Shown here piece by piece: positions 1 through 4,373 of a stretch of DNA of 5,103 nt. Position numbers and translations under genes: made by a program. The first letter of the stretch is position 1, and the number at the start of each line of letters is the position of its first letter. The notes beneath the pieces are model-generated. The model made no database searches. It saw only the letters and a program-made list of their open reading frames with translations, and was not told where the DNA came from. The DNA lies in NCBI GenBank assembly GCA_947372365.1, contig CANBTK010000221.1, positions 1 through 5,103 on the forward strand. The letters are read 5' to 3'. This DNA is from Flavipsychrobacter stenotrophus. Lineage in GTDB: Bacteria; Bacteroidota; Bacteroidia; Chitinophagales; Chitinophagaceae.

Positions 1-187
1 TTCCATAGGGGATTCGGTCAAAAGCATTGCCAATGTTGCCTCTTGCCATAGGTAAGCTATTTTTATCGGGCAACAGTGGTATAAAAGCCTACCTTTTAAA
101 AAAAACCTGAACTGGTGGCATATCGTTCTAACCGCACAACTGATACAAACCCCATTTCAATAAGTATTAATACGGTATTTGCGCTAC
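1..187. other. Left-edge intergenic sequence, no supported gene
   Basis: No convincing coding region is visible on either strand. A short minus-strand frame starting with ATG at 47-49 runs off the left edge for 16 codons; it has no promoter match or recognisable product, so it is not called. A weak nested inverted repeat (43-47 with 69-73, 48-51 with 57-60) is present, but its stems are too short to interpret. The stretch lies behind the operon terminator, so it most likely separates the ribosomal cluster from the next transcription unit. Confidence 0.4.
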
Positions 188-217
188 AAAAAAATGGCCT
201 CCGTTGCGGGAGGCCAT
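188..217 (-). terminator. Rho-independent terminator of the alpha operon
   Basis: A perfect 9-bp stem (194-202 with 209-217, ATGGCCTCC/GGAGGCCAT) encloses a 6-nt loop. Read on the minus strand, it is followed directly by seven T residues (194-188). A few more A-U and G-U pairs can extend the stem into the T run. It lies 32 bp behind the rplQ stop codon and points the right way for the operon. On the plus strand the hairpin has no T-tract, so it should act in one direction only. No other GC-rich hairpin with a clean T-tract follows a gene in this window. Confidence 0.93.
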
Positions 218-249
218 CTTCTATAAATCTTGTTACTATAGCTAATTAA

Positions 250-795
250 TTAAGCTTCGCCACCTACTTCTTCAGTTGCTGTTGGTGCTTCTGGGGCATC
301 AGCAGGAACATCAATATGAGGTACTATTGCCTCTGGGGCAGCTGTTGTAGTTTCTGCTTTCTTTGCAGCGCCAGAACCACGGCGGCTACGGCGGGTTTTC
401 TTAGCAGCAGCAGCTTCAGCGTCTTTGCCATAGATTTCGTTGAAATCAACCAACTCAATCATAGCCATATCTGCAGCATCACCCATACGGCGAGGCAACT
501 TAATGATACGTGTATAACCACCTGGGCGGTCAGCAACCTTGTCGCTGATAACACCGAAAAGTTCCTTGATAGATTCTTTATCCTGCAGGTAGCTGAATAC
601 AGTACGGCGGTTATGCATAGTATCCACCTTGCAACGGGTAATGATTGGCTCAGCAAATACCCTTAATGCCTTAGCTTTAGCCAAAGTAGTGGTGATACGC
701 TTGTGCTCAATTAACTGGCTTGTAAGGTTGCACATTAACGCCATCCTGTGGGATTGGGTGCGGCCTAAATTTTTGATTTTGTCTCCGTGACGCAT
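250..795 (-). CDS. rplQ: 50S ribosomal protein bL17 with C-terminal extension
   Basis: Large-subunit ribosomal protein L17, last gene of the alpha operon. The start MRHG, the helix region around residues 15-50 ([21 protein letters not shown]), the NRR at 62-64, and the GGYTRI (92-97) and MAMIELVD (110-117) blocks match the family. The conserved core ends near residue 122, about where the E. coli protein (127 aa) ends. Residues 123-181 form an extra tail: first Ala/Lys/Arg-rich ([13 protein letters not shown]), then acidic and Ala/Pro/Thr/Glu-rich, probably disordered. Such tails are, as far as I know, common in Bacteroidota L17. The start at 795 is set by the family N-terminus. A GGAGG sequence lies upstream but 19 nt away, too far for normal SD use, and an ATG five bases upstream of the start is out of frame. 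The gene is 173 bp behind rpoA and ends with TAA. Confidence 0.97.
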   Translation of the reverse strand: MRHGDKIKNLGRTQSHRMALMCNLTSQLIEHKRITTTLAKAKALRVFAEPIITRCKVDTMHNRRTVFSYLQDKESIKELFGVISDKVADRPGGYTRIIKLPRRMGDAADMAMIELVDFNEIYGKDAEAAAAKKTRRSRRGSGAAKKAETTTAAPEAIVPHIDVPADAPEAPTATEEVGGEA

Positions 796-811
796 GACAT
801 TGTTGTTTTAA

Positions 812-819
812 TTTCCTCC
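812..819 (-). promoter_or_regulatory. Isolated SD-like sequence in the rplQ leader
   Basis: On the minus strand this reads GGAGGAAA, the only strong Shine-Dalgarno match before any gene here. The GGAGG is 19 nt from the rplQ ATG (795-793) and 14 nt from an out-of-frame ATG (800-798). It also forms codons 2-3 of a small 18-codon frame (821-765) that overlaps the rplQ start in another frame. Bacteroidota mostly initiate without SD because the anti-SD is sequestered on the ribosome, so this site may be meaningless or may have a special role. Confidence 0.3.
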
Positions 820-912
820 ATACCGTGTCAGGATTTATGAAGTACTCGTTGAAAAAAATGAAAAATAAAAAGTAAAAATGCCGGTTTCAGTTGGGCAACT
901 TATGAAAATAGA

Positions 913-962
913 AAAAGGTAAAAATTAAAGAGTAGAATTTTACTTTTTAATTTTTACCTTTT
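913..962 (-). repeat. Long AT-rich palindrome behind rpoA
   Basis: Positions 913-934 and 941-962 form an inverted repeat with 21 of 22 positions complementary and a 6-nt loop (935-940). The single exception (930/945) is a G-U wobble in plus-strand RNA and a C-A mismatch in minus-strand RNA. The arms are almost entirely A/T with one GG/CC step. The palindrome begins 6 bp behind the rpoA stop codon and lies inside the operon. Downstream of it the minus strand stays T-rich, so it could act as a partial terminator or as a 3' stabilising hairpin. Its sequence style resembles AT-rich dispersed intergenic repeats of Bacteroidota, which is an impression only. Confidence 0.7.
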
Positions 963-968
963 AATTTA

Positions 969-1973
969 TTAGTTCAGGTCTTCTCCCCTGCGGAATTTAT
1001 TGATGTCCATACCGAAGTGTAAGCCACGTTCGTGAAGCACCTGCTCAATTTCAGAAAGTGATTTCTGCCCGAAGTTACGGAACTTCATCAGTTCTTCCTG
1101 AGTGTATTGAACTAATTCGCTGAGAGAATTGATCTTAGCTGCTTTTAAGCAATTGAATGCACGTACTGAAAGTTCGAGGTCTTCAAGCGGAGTGTTTAAC
1201 ACCTTGCGTACGAGGAGTGTCTCTTCGTCAACAATGCTTTCCTTTTCTTCTTTGCGGGTATCCAGCGATATGTTCTCATCAGTGATGATCATCAGGTGCT
1301 GGATGAGTATGCGCGAAGCGTCTTTTACAGCTTCTTCAGGGTGGATAGTACCATCGGTAACTACTTCCATTATCAGCTTTTCAAAGTCTGTGCGCTGCTC
1401 AACGCGGGTATTTTCAATCGTGTACTTTACATTCTTGATAGGAGTGTAGATAGCGTCTATAGCGATGAAGCCCAAAGGCGCATCAACAGGGCGGTTCTCT
1501 TCGGAAGGCACATAACCGCGGCCTTTACCTATGTGAACTTCTATCTGGAAAGTAGTGCCAGGGTGCAGGTTGCAGATGATAAGGTCAGGGTTCATTACCT
1601 GGAAATTAGGCAATGCTTCGCCAATCATGCGTGCAGTAAAAACTTCAGTACCTTTAATGGTAAGATCAATTTTTTCAGCCTGGAAATCATTGTATTCGCC
1701 AACAGCTTTAATACGAACCTGCTTCAGGTTAAGGATGATTTCTGTAACGTCTTCCAAAACACCTTTCAACGTAGCAAATTCATGGTCTGCGCCAGGTATC
1801 CTGATTGCAGTAATAGCATAACCTTCAAGCGAAGACAGCAATACGCGGCGAAGCGCATTGCCTATAGTTACACCATAGCCCGGTTCAAGGGGACGGAATT
1901 CAAACAGCGCTTCAAAATCAGTGGTTTTCTGAAGTGCTATCTTATCCGGCTTCTGAAAATTCAATATGGCCAT
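969..1973 (-). CDS. rpoA: DNA-directed RNA polymerase subunit alpha
   Basis: Alpha subunit of RNA polymerase, 334 aa (E. coli 329). As a dimer it nucleates assembly of beta and beta-prime, and its C-terminal domain contacts promoter DNA and activators. The N-terminal domain (about residues 1-235) carries the assembly motif NALRRVLLSSLEG (39-51) and EDVTEIILNLK (74-84). An acidic linker (about 236-262) leads to the C-terminal domain with LSVRAFNCLKA (268-278) and FRNFGQKSLSEIE (298-310). R271, N274, G302, K304 and S305 correspond to the DNA-contacting residues R265, N268, G296, K298 and S299 of E. coli. The start MAILNFQKP is typical for Bacteroidota, and no SD precedes it; the leader is A-rich. 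The gene lies 68 bp behind rpsD and 173 bp before rplQ. It is complete and ends with TAA. Confidence 0.98.
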   Translation of the reverse strand: MAILNFQKPDKIALQKTTDFEALFEFRPLEPGYGVTIGNALRRVLLSSLEGYAITAIRIPGADHEFATLKGVLEDVTEIILNLKQVRIKAVGEYNDFQAEKIDLTIKGTEVFTARMIGEALPNFQVMNPDLIICNLHPGTTFQIEVHIGKGRGYVPSEENRPVDAPLGFIAIDAIYTPIKNVKYTIENTRVEQRTDFEKLIMEVVTDGTIHPEEAVKDASRILIQHLMIITDENISLDTRKEEKESIVDEETLLVRKVLNTPLEDLELSVRAFNCLKAAKINSLSELVQYTQEELMKFRNFGQKSLSEIEQVLHERGLHFGMDINKFRRGEDLN

Positions 1974-2028
1974 ATTGATCTATATTTGTTTTATTGATTG
2001 ATTAAACTTTATTTGAAATAGAATGCGT

Positions 2029-2047
2029 AAGTAAAATACTATTACTT
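2029..2047 (-). other. Small hairpin over the rpsD stop codon
   Basis: AAGTAA (2029-2034) and TTACTT (2042-2047) are perfectly complementary around a 7-nt loop, and one more A-T pair (2028/2048) extends the stem. The arm at 2042-2047 contains the rpsD stop codon and last lysine codon. The stem is AT-rich and weak on its own. It is listed because most other cistrons of the operon also end at or just before a hairpin. Confidence 0.35.
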
Positions 2048-2647
2048 AGAATACAATTCCACAATCAGTTGCTCTTTAATATTCTCAGGTACTGCATCAC
2101 GCTCAGGGTGTGAAATGTAGATACCTTTCATTTCCTTTTCGTTCCAATCTACCCAGTTAATCCTTGGGTTTTTGCCACGGATAAAGCCAGTGATAGTCGT
2201 GTTCACTTTGCTCTTTGGCTTCAGTTCTATAACGTCGCCTGGTTTCAGTGAATAAGAAGGGATGTTTACTACTTCGCCATTAACCATAATGTGCATGTGC
2301 GAAACCAGCTGGCGTGCTGCCGGGCGGGTTGGGGAGATGCCTAAACGGTAGATAGTATTGTCAAGGCGTGCTTCAAGCAGCTTGATAAGGTTCTCACCGG
2401 TAGCGCCTTTCAAACGTGCCGCTTCTACGTAAGTATTAGCGAACTGTTTTTCAAGAAGGCCGTAAGTGTACTTAGCCTTTTGCTTTTCTTTCAGCTGCAC
2501 TGAGTACTCGCTCGCTGTTTTGCGCTTGCGTGTGCCACCGTGCTGGCCTGGAGGGTTACTGTTTTTCTGAAGGCTTTTGCCTGATCCGAGGATTGGTTCT
2601 CCGAAGATACGGCAAATCCTGTTTTTTGGTCCTGTATAACGTGCCAT
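2042..2647 (-). CDS. rpsD: 30S ribosomal protein uS4
   Basis: Small-subunit protein S4, 201 aa (E. coli 206), a primary 16S rRNA binder that nucleates assembly of the 30S body. The start MARYTGPKNRICRIFGE, the NPPGQHG segment (31-37) and the S4 RNA-binding domain (about residues 91-140: LEARLDNTIYRLG, SPTRPAARQLVSH, VNGEVVNIPSY, LKPGDVI) identify it clearly. Only one cysteine (C12) is present near the N-terminus, so it is of the zinc-free type. In E. coli, S4 represses the alpha operon by binding a pseudoknot upstream of rpsM. Here the spacer just before rpsD (2648-2814) is unusually long and contains a candidate hairpin, so autoregulation at this position is an inference worth testing. No SD; the leader next to the ATG is A-rich. 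Ends with TAA. Confidence 0.98.
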   Translation of the reverse strand: MARYTGPKNRICRIFGEPILGSGKSLQKNSNPPGQHGGTRKRKTASEYSVQLKEKQKAKYTYGLLEKQFANTYVEAARLKGATGENLIKLLEARLDNTIYRLGISPTRPAARQLVSHMHIMVNGEVVNIPSYSLKPGDVIELKPKSKVNTTITGFIRGKNPRINWVDWNEKEMKGIYISHPERDAVPENIKEQLIVELYSK

Positions 2648-2663
2648 TGCGATTTTTGTTTTA

Positions 2664-2709
2664 GTTGCCCCGTCTCATTTAAAAATCGTAAAACCCGATC
2701 CGAGACAAC
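2664..2709 (-). promoter_or_regulatory. Candidate structured leader of rpsD
   Basis: In minus-strand RNA, GUUGUCUC (2709-2702) pairs with GAGAC (2676-2672) and AAC (2666-2664), leaving a GGGGC bulge (2671-2667). Inside, AUCG (2699-2696) pairs with CGAU (2688-2685), extended by two G-U pairs, around the loop GGUUUUA. The structure ends 16 nt before the rpsD ATG. I recall that a Bacteroidia S4 leader has been proposed from comparative work, but I cannot verify whether this is the same motif. Only pairing potential is seen here; function is inferred. Confidence 0.4.
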
Positions 2710-2722
2710 ACTTTTTAAATTA

Positions 2723-2750
2723 TAAATGATAAATTGTAAATGATAAATTG
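2723..2750. repeat. 14-bp perfect tandem repeat, two copies
   Basis: The unit TAAATGATAAATTG occurs twice head to tail (2723-2736 and 2737-2750) with no mismatch. It lies in the rpsK-rpsD spacer between the REP-like palindrome and the candidate rpsD leader. It may be replication slippage in AT-rich spacer DNA. No coding or promoter role is visible. Confidence 0.85.
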
Positions 2751-2771
2751 CTTCTTAGTTTGCCAAAACAA

Positions 2772-2806
2772 CACCACCCTCTCCATGGGAGAGGGCCTGG
2801 GTGAGG
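2772..2806. repeat. REP-like GC-rich palindrome behind rpsK
   Basis: An 8-bp perfect stem, CCCTCTCC (2777-2784) with GGAGAGGG (2788-2795), surrounds a 3-nt ATG loop. An outer pairing CACC (2772-2775) with GGTG (2800-2803) is followed by GAGG. The pattern CCCTCTCC-loop-GGAGAGGG followed by GGGTGAGG resembles a dispersed intergenic palindrome I remember from many bacterial genomes; that match is from memory. It lies just behind the rpsK stop codon (2815-2817). On the minus strand a T-rich but interrupted stretch follows, so it could weaken transcription into rpsD. Confidence 0.65.
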
Positions 2807-2814
2807 CTTTTATA

Positions 2815-3216
2815 TTATACCCTTCTTTTCTTAGGGGGGCGGCAACCATTGTGTGGCAAAGGAGTAACGTCCTTGATAGATACTACTTCGATACCTGAAT
2901 TGTTAAGGGCACGGATAGCGCCTTCGCGGCCTGAGCCTGGGCCTTTAACAAATACGTCAGCTTTCTTCATGCCAGCATCGGTTGCAACTTTAGCGCAATC
3001 CTGAGCTGCAGTCTGTGCTGCGTAAGGAGTATTTTTCTTAGAGCCGCGGAAGCCCATTTTACCAGCAGATGACCATGAAATAACCTGGCCGCTTTTGTTG
3101 GTGATACTGATGATGATGTTGTTGAATGTTGCACTTACATGCACATCCCCGTGCACGTCCACCTTCACGATTCTTTTCTTCGCGACGGTTTTAGCGGATG
3201 CCTGAGCTTTTGCCAT
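2815..3216 (-). CDS. rpsK: 30S ribosomal protein uS11
   Basis: Small-subunit protein S11, 133 aa (E. coli 129), part of the 30S platform near the mRNA exit and the E site. The family blocks are all present: [15 protein letters not shown] (26-40), [14 protein letters not shown] (48-61), TPYAAQTAA (63-71), [15 protein letters not shown] (90-104) and the C-terminal [13 protein letters not shown] (121-133). The Asn-Gly pair at 123-124 corresponds to the site where isoaspartate is known to form in E. coli S11. The N-terminal 15 residues are Ala/Lys-rich and slightly longer than in E. coli. The start at 3216 fits the MAKA family start and follows an AT-rich leader without SD. The 103-bp spacer in front and the 167-bp spacer behind both hold palindromes. 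Ends with TAA. Confidence 0.98.
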   Translation of the reverse strand: MAKAQASAKTVAKKRIVKVDVHGDVHVSATFNNIIISITNKSGQVISWSSAGKMGFRGSKKNTPYAAQTAAQDCAKVATDAGMKKADVFVKGPGSGREGAIRALNNSGIEVVSIKDVTPLPHNGCRPPKKRRV

Positions 3217-3251
3217 TTTTTGATTTAAATAAGGTAATCAATTAATAAATT

Positions 3252-3269
3252 AACTGGCTTTCGCCAGCT
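3252..3269 (-). other. GNRA-capped hairpin in the rpsM-rpsK spacer
   Basis: On the minus strand AGCTGGC (3269-3263) pairs with GCCAGTT (3258-3252), seven pairs including one G-U, closed by a GAAA tetraloop (3262-3259). The downstream stretch is TAATTTATTAATT, T-rich but without a clean T-tract. The GNRA cap argues for a stable RNA structure. It could be an attenuator, an mRNA-stabilising hairpin, or part of a dispersed repeat. Confidence 0.6.
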
Positions 3270-3272
3270 CGC

Positions 3273-3311
3273 CCACTCCTACCCTGCGCAGCATGCAGTA
3301 TCCGGCAGTGG
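3273..3311 (-). other. Possible second stem-loop behind rpsM
   Basis: On the minus strand CCACT (3311-3307) can pair with AGTGG (3277-3273). Inside, CTGC (3298-3295) can pair with GCAG (3287-3284) around a 7-nt loop. The region is noticeably GC-richer than the other spacers and starts 8 nt behind the rpsM stop codon. Together with the neighbouring GAAA-capped hairpin it makes a roughly 60-nt structured unit. Whether it is an RNA element or a repeat cannot be told from one copy. Confidence 0.35.
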
Positions 3312-3319
3312 TGCTGTTA

Positions 3320-3700
3320 CTATTTCTTAGCTGCTTTCTTCTTGCCTGCAACAGTTTTGCGCTTACCTTTACGGGTACGGCTGTTAGTACGGGTGCGCTG
3401 GCCACGTAAAGGCAAACCTTTACGATGGCGAAGGCCACGGTAACAAGCGATATCCATCAGGCGCTTAATGTTCATTTGCACTTCTGAGCGCAACTGGCCT
3501 TCAACTTTGAACTCACTGTTAATGATATTACGGATTGATGTTTGTTCCTCATCATTCCATTCAACAGCTTTCTTGTCATAATTGATGCCAGCCTTGTCCA
3601 GTATGTGCTGGGCAGTGCTACGGCCAATGCCGTAAATGTAAGTGAGTGCAATCTCACCACGTTTGTTCTTCGGAAGATCTATACCAGCTATACGAGCCAT
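3320..3700 (-). CDS. rpsM: 30S ribosomal protein uS13
   Basis: Small-subunit protein S13, 126 aa (E. coli 118), in the 30S head, where it contacts 5S rRNA and L5 of the large subunit and the P-site t[17 protein letters not shown] (1-14), the helix-two-turn-helix segment [14 protein letters not shown] (21-34), and the long motif starting at [18 protein letters not shown] (86-103) and continuing through TNSRTRKG are family hallmarks. The very basic tail (109-126, ending KKKAAKK) is the tRNA-contacting extension. The start is set by the family N-terminus and has no SD. The gene lies 38 bp behind rpmJ, the tightest spacing in the operon. It ends with TAG, unlike the other operon genes, which end with TAA. 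Confidence 0.98.
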   Translation of the reverse strand: MARIAGIDLPKNKRGEIALTYIYGIGRSTAQHILDKAGINYDKKAVEWNDEEQTSIRNIINSEFKVEGQLRSEVQMNIKRLMDIACYRGLRHRKGLPLRGQRTRTNSRTRKGKRKTVAGKKKAAKK

Positions 3701-3738
3701 TAAGATGTAGAATTTTTAAATTGAAAATTTGATGTTTA

Positions 3739-3855
3739 TTATCCTTGCCTTTGTTTAAAACGAGGGTTCTTTTTGTTGATGATGTACAACCTGCCCTTAC
3801 GGCGCACGATTTTACAATCTACGCTACGTTTTTTGATGGATGCTCTTACTTTCAT
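3739..3855 (-). CDS. rpmJ: 50S ribosomal protein bL36, zinc-free type
   Basis: Large-subunit protein L36, 38 codons, exactly the usual length. Translation gives [20 protein letters not shown] at the start and [11 protein letters not shown] at the end, both diagnostic. E. coli L36 binds zinc with C11, C14, C27 and H33. Here the equivalent positions are S11, C14, N27 and F33, so only one ligand remains and zinc cannot be bound in the usual way. This zinc-free form is, to my knowledge, the normal one in Bacteroidota. It lies between infA and rpsM, the expected position, with a 58-bp spacer before and 38 bp after. The stop TAA is followed at once by a second in-frame TAA. No SD; the sequence before the ATG is A/T-rich. 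Confidence 0.96.
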   Translation of the reverse strand: MKVRASIKKRSVDCKIVRRKGRLYIINKKNPRFKQRQG

Positions 3856-3910
3856 AATATTGTATGTTGTTCAAAAAAAAATTACAAATTAATGGGCCTT
3901 TATTGGTTGG

Positions 3911-3936
3911 GGGTTATTTATAACGATAAATAATCC
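3911..3936 (-). other. Hairpin over the infA stop codon
   Basis: TTATTTAT (3914-3921) and ATAAATAA (3926-3933) form a perfect 8-bp stem with a 4-nt loop. After one mismatch (3913/3934) two further G-C pairs (3911-3912 with 3935-3936) extend it. The stem covers the infA stop codon and last codons. It is AT-rich and partly constrained by coding, so it could be chance. Confidence 0.4.
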
Positions 3937-4132
3937 TGCCACGGCTAAGGTCGTAAGGGCTCATTTCAACCCCTACTTTATCACCGGGTAGTATACGTAT
4001 GTAGTGCATGCGCATTTTACCTGAGATAGTAGCCAGAATCTCGTGGCCATTCTCCAACCTTACGCGGAACATGGCATTAGATAATGCTTCAATAATAGTT
4101 CCATCCTGCTTAATTAGAGACTGCTTTGCCAT
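3914..4132 (-). CDS. infA: Translation initiation factor IF-1
   Basis: IF-1, 72 aa, the standard length. It is a single OB-fold (S1-like) protein that binds the 30S A site and works with IF-2 and IF-3 during initiation. [20 protein letters not shown] (1-20), [20 protein letters not shown] (21-40), [13 protein letters not shown] (41-53) and [15 protein letters not shown] (58-72) cover the whole family. An in-frame ATG at 4180 would add 16 residues, but it lies upstream of the promoter -7 box (4148-4155) and has no counterpart in the family, so the start at 4132 is chosen. The leader is short and has no SD (CCTTTAAAAAT before the ATG). As first gene behind a promoter, it probably heads the operon. 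In most bacteria secY or map precedes infA; here an HAD phosphatase gene does. Confidence 0.98.
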   Translation of the reverse strand: MAKQSLIKQDGTIIEALSNAMFRVRLENGHEILATISGKMRMHYIRILPGDKVGVEMSPYDLSRGRIIYRYK

Positions 4133-4147
4133 ATTTTTAAAGGAATG

Positions 4148-4181
4148 CAAAAGTAGGGAAAACTTTTGAATAAAACTCAAA
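4148..4181 (-). promoter_or_regulatory. Bacteroidota-type promoter of infA operon
   Basis: The minus strand carries TACTTTTG (4155-4148), a full match to the Bacteroidota -7 consensus TAnnTTTG. A TTTG (4181-4178) lies upstream as the -33 box, with a 22-nt spacer, slightly long for this promoter class. Transcription would start near 4141-4144, giving a leader of about ten bases before the infA ATG. The site is directly in front of the first ribosomal gene, which supports it. Confidence 0.75.
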
Positions 4182-4247
4182 AAAAATTATTTTTCCACGT
4201 TTTTAGCAAATTTTGTGCCGGATTTGCCGTAAATGCGGAAAATAATT
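4179..4247 (-). terminator. Candidate AT-rich terminator behind the phosphatase gene
   Basis: On the minus strand an 11-bp arm (4247-4237, AATTATTTTCC) pairs with 4196-4185 (GGAAAAATAATT, one bulged base). Inside, a perfect 6-bp stem GCAAAT/ATTTGC (4227-4222 with 4211-4206) closes a 10-nt loop, and ACG/CGT (4230-4228 with 4199-4197) can pair between them. The T run 4186-4179 follows directly, two of its bases belonging to the stem. Hairpin plus T-tract is the layout of an intrinsic terminator, but the stem is long, interrupted and GC-poor. The T-tract merges with the infA -33 region. Confidence 0.5.
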
Positions 4248-4275
4248 ACCTAATATATAAAATTAATTAACACCA

Positions 4276-4338
4276 GCCCGCCTATATGATACATATTCGC
4301 AATGCAAATACAGCAAACACAAACGGGAGTAGGCGGGC
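4276..4338. repeat. 9-bp perfect inverted repeat with long spacer
   Basis: GCCCGCCTA (4276-4284) and TAGGCGGGC (4330-4338) are exact reverse complements separated by 45 bp. The GC-rich arms contrast with the surrounding AT-rich spacer between the phosphatase gene and infA. In RNA it could form a long-looped hairpin, but no T-tract follows on the minus strand. It could also be a binding site or the ends of a small inserted element. Confidence 0.6.
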
Positions 4339-4373
4339 CGTTTTACCCTTGCCGTGCCATAACATGGGCGGCA

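Noticed and set aside
1..49. Minus-strand open frame starting at ATG 49-47 and leaving the window
   Set aside because: Only 16 codons are visible, the frame stays open further upstream without a clear start, no promoter box matches well, and the product is not recognisable.
316..666. Plus-strand open frame opposite rplQ
   Set aside because: Antisense to a clearly conserved ribosomal gene; the translation is Cys/Ser-rich and resembles no protein family.
1129..1997. Plus-strand open frames opposite rpoA, the longest of 233 codons
   Set aside because: They overlap a fully conserved rpoA on the other strand, and their translations have no domain or biased features of real proteins.
2723..2750. 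Possible CRISPR or iteron array
   Set aside because: Only two adjacent 14-bp copies without spacers, no associated genes and no origin features.
3250..3438. Minus-strand frame overlapping the end of rpsM and its spacer
   Set aside because: It is an alternative frame of rpsM running into a structured spacer; no start signal and no family similarity.
4133..4180. N-terminal extension of IF-1 from an ATG at 4180
   Set aside because: It lies upstream of the promoter -7 box and would add 16 residues absent from the family; 72 aa is the standard length.
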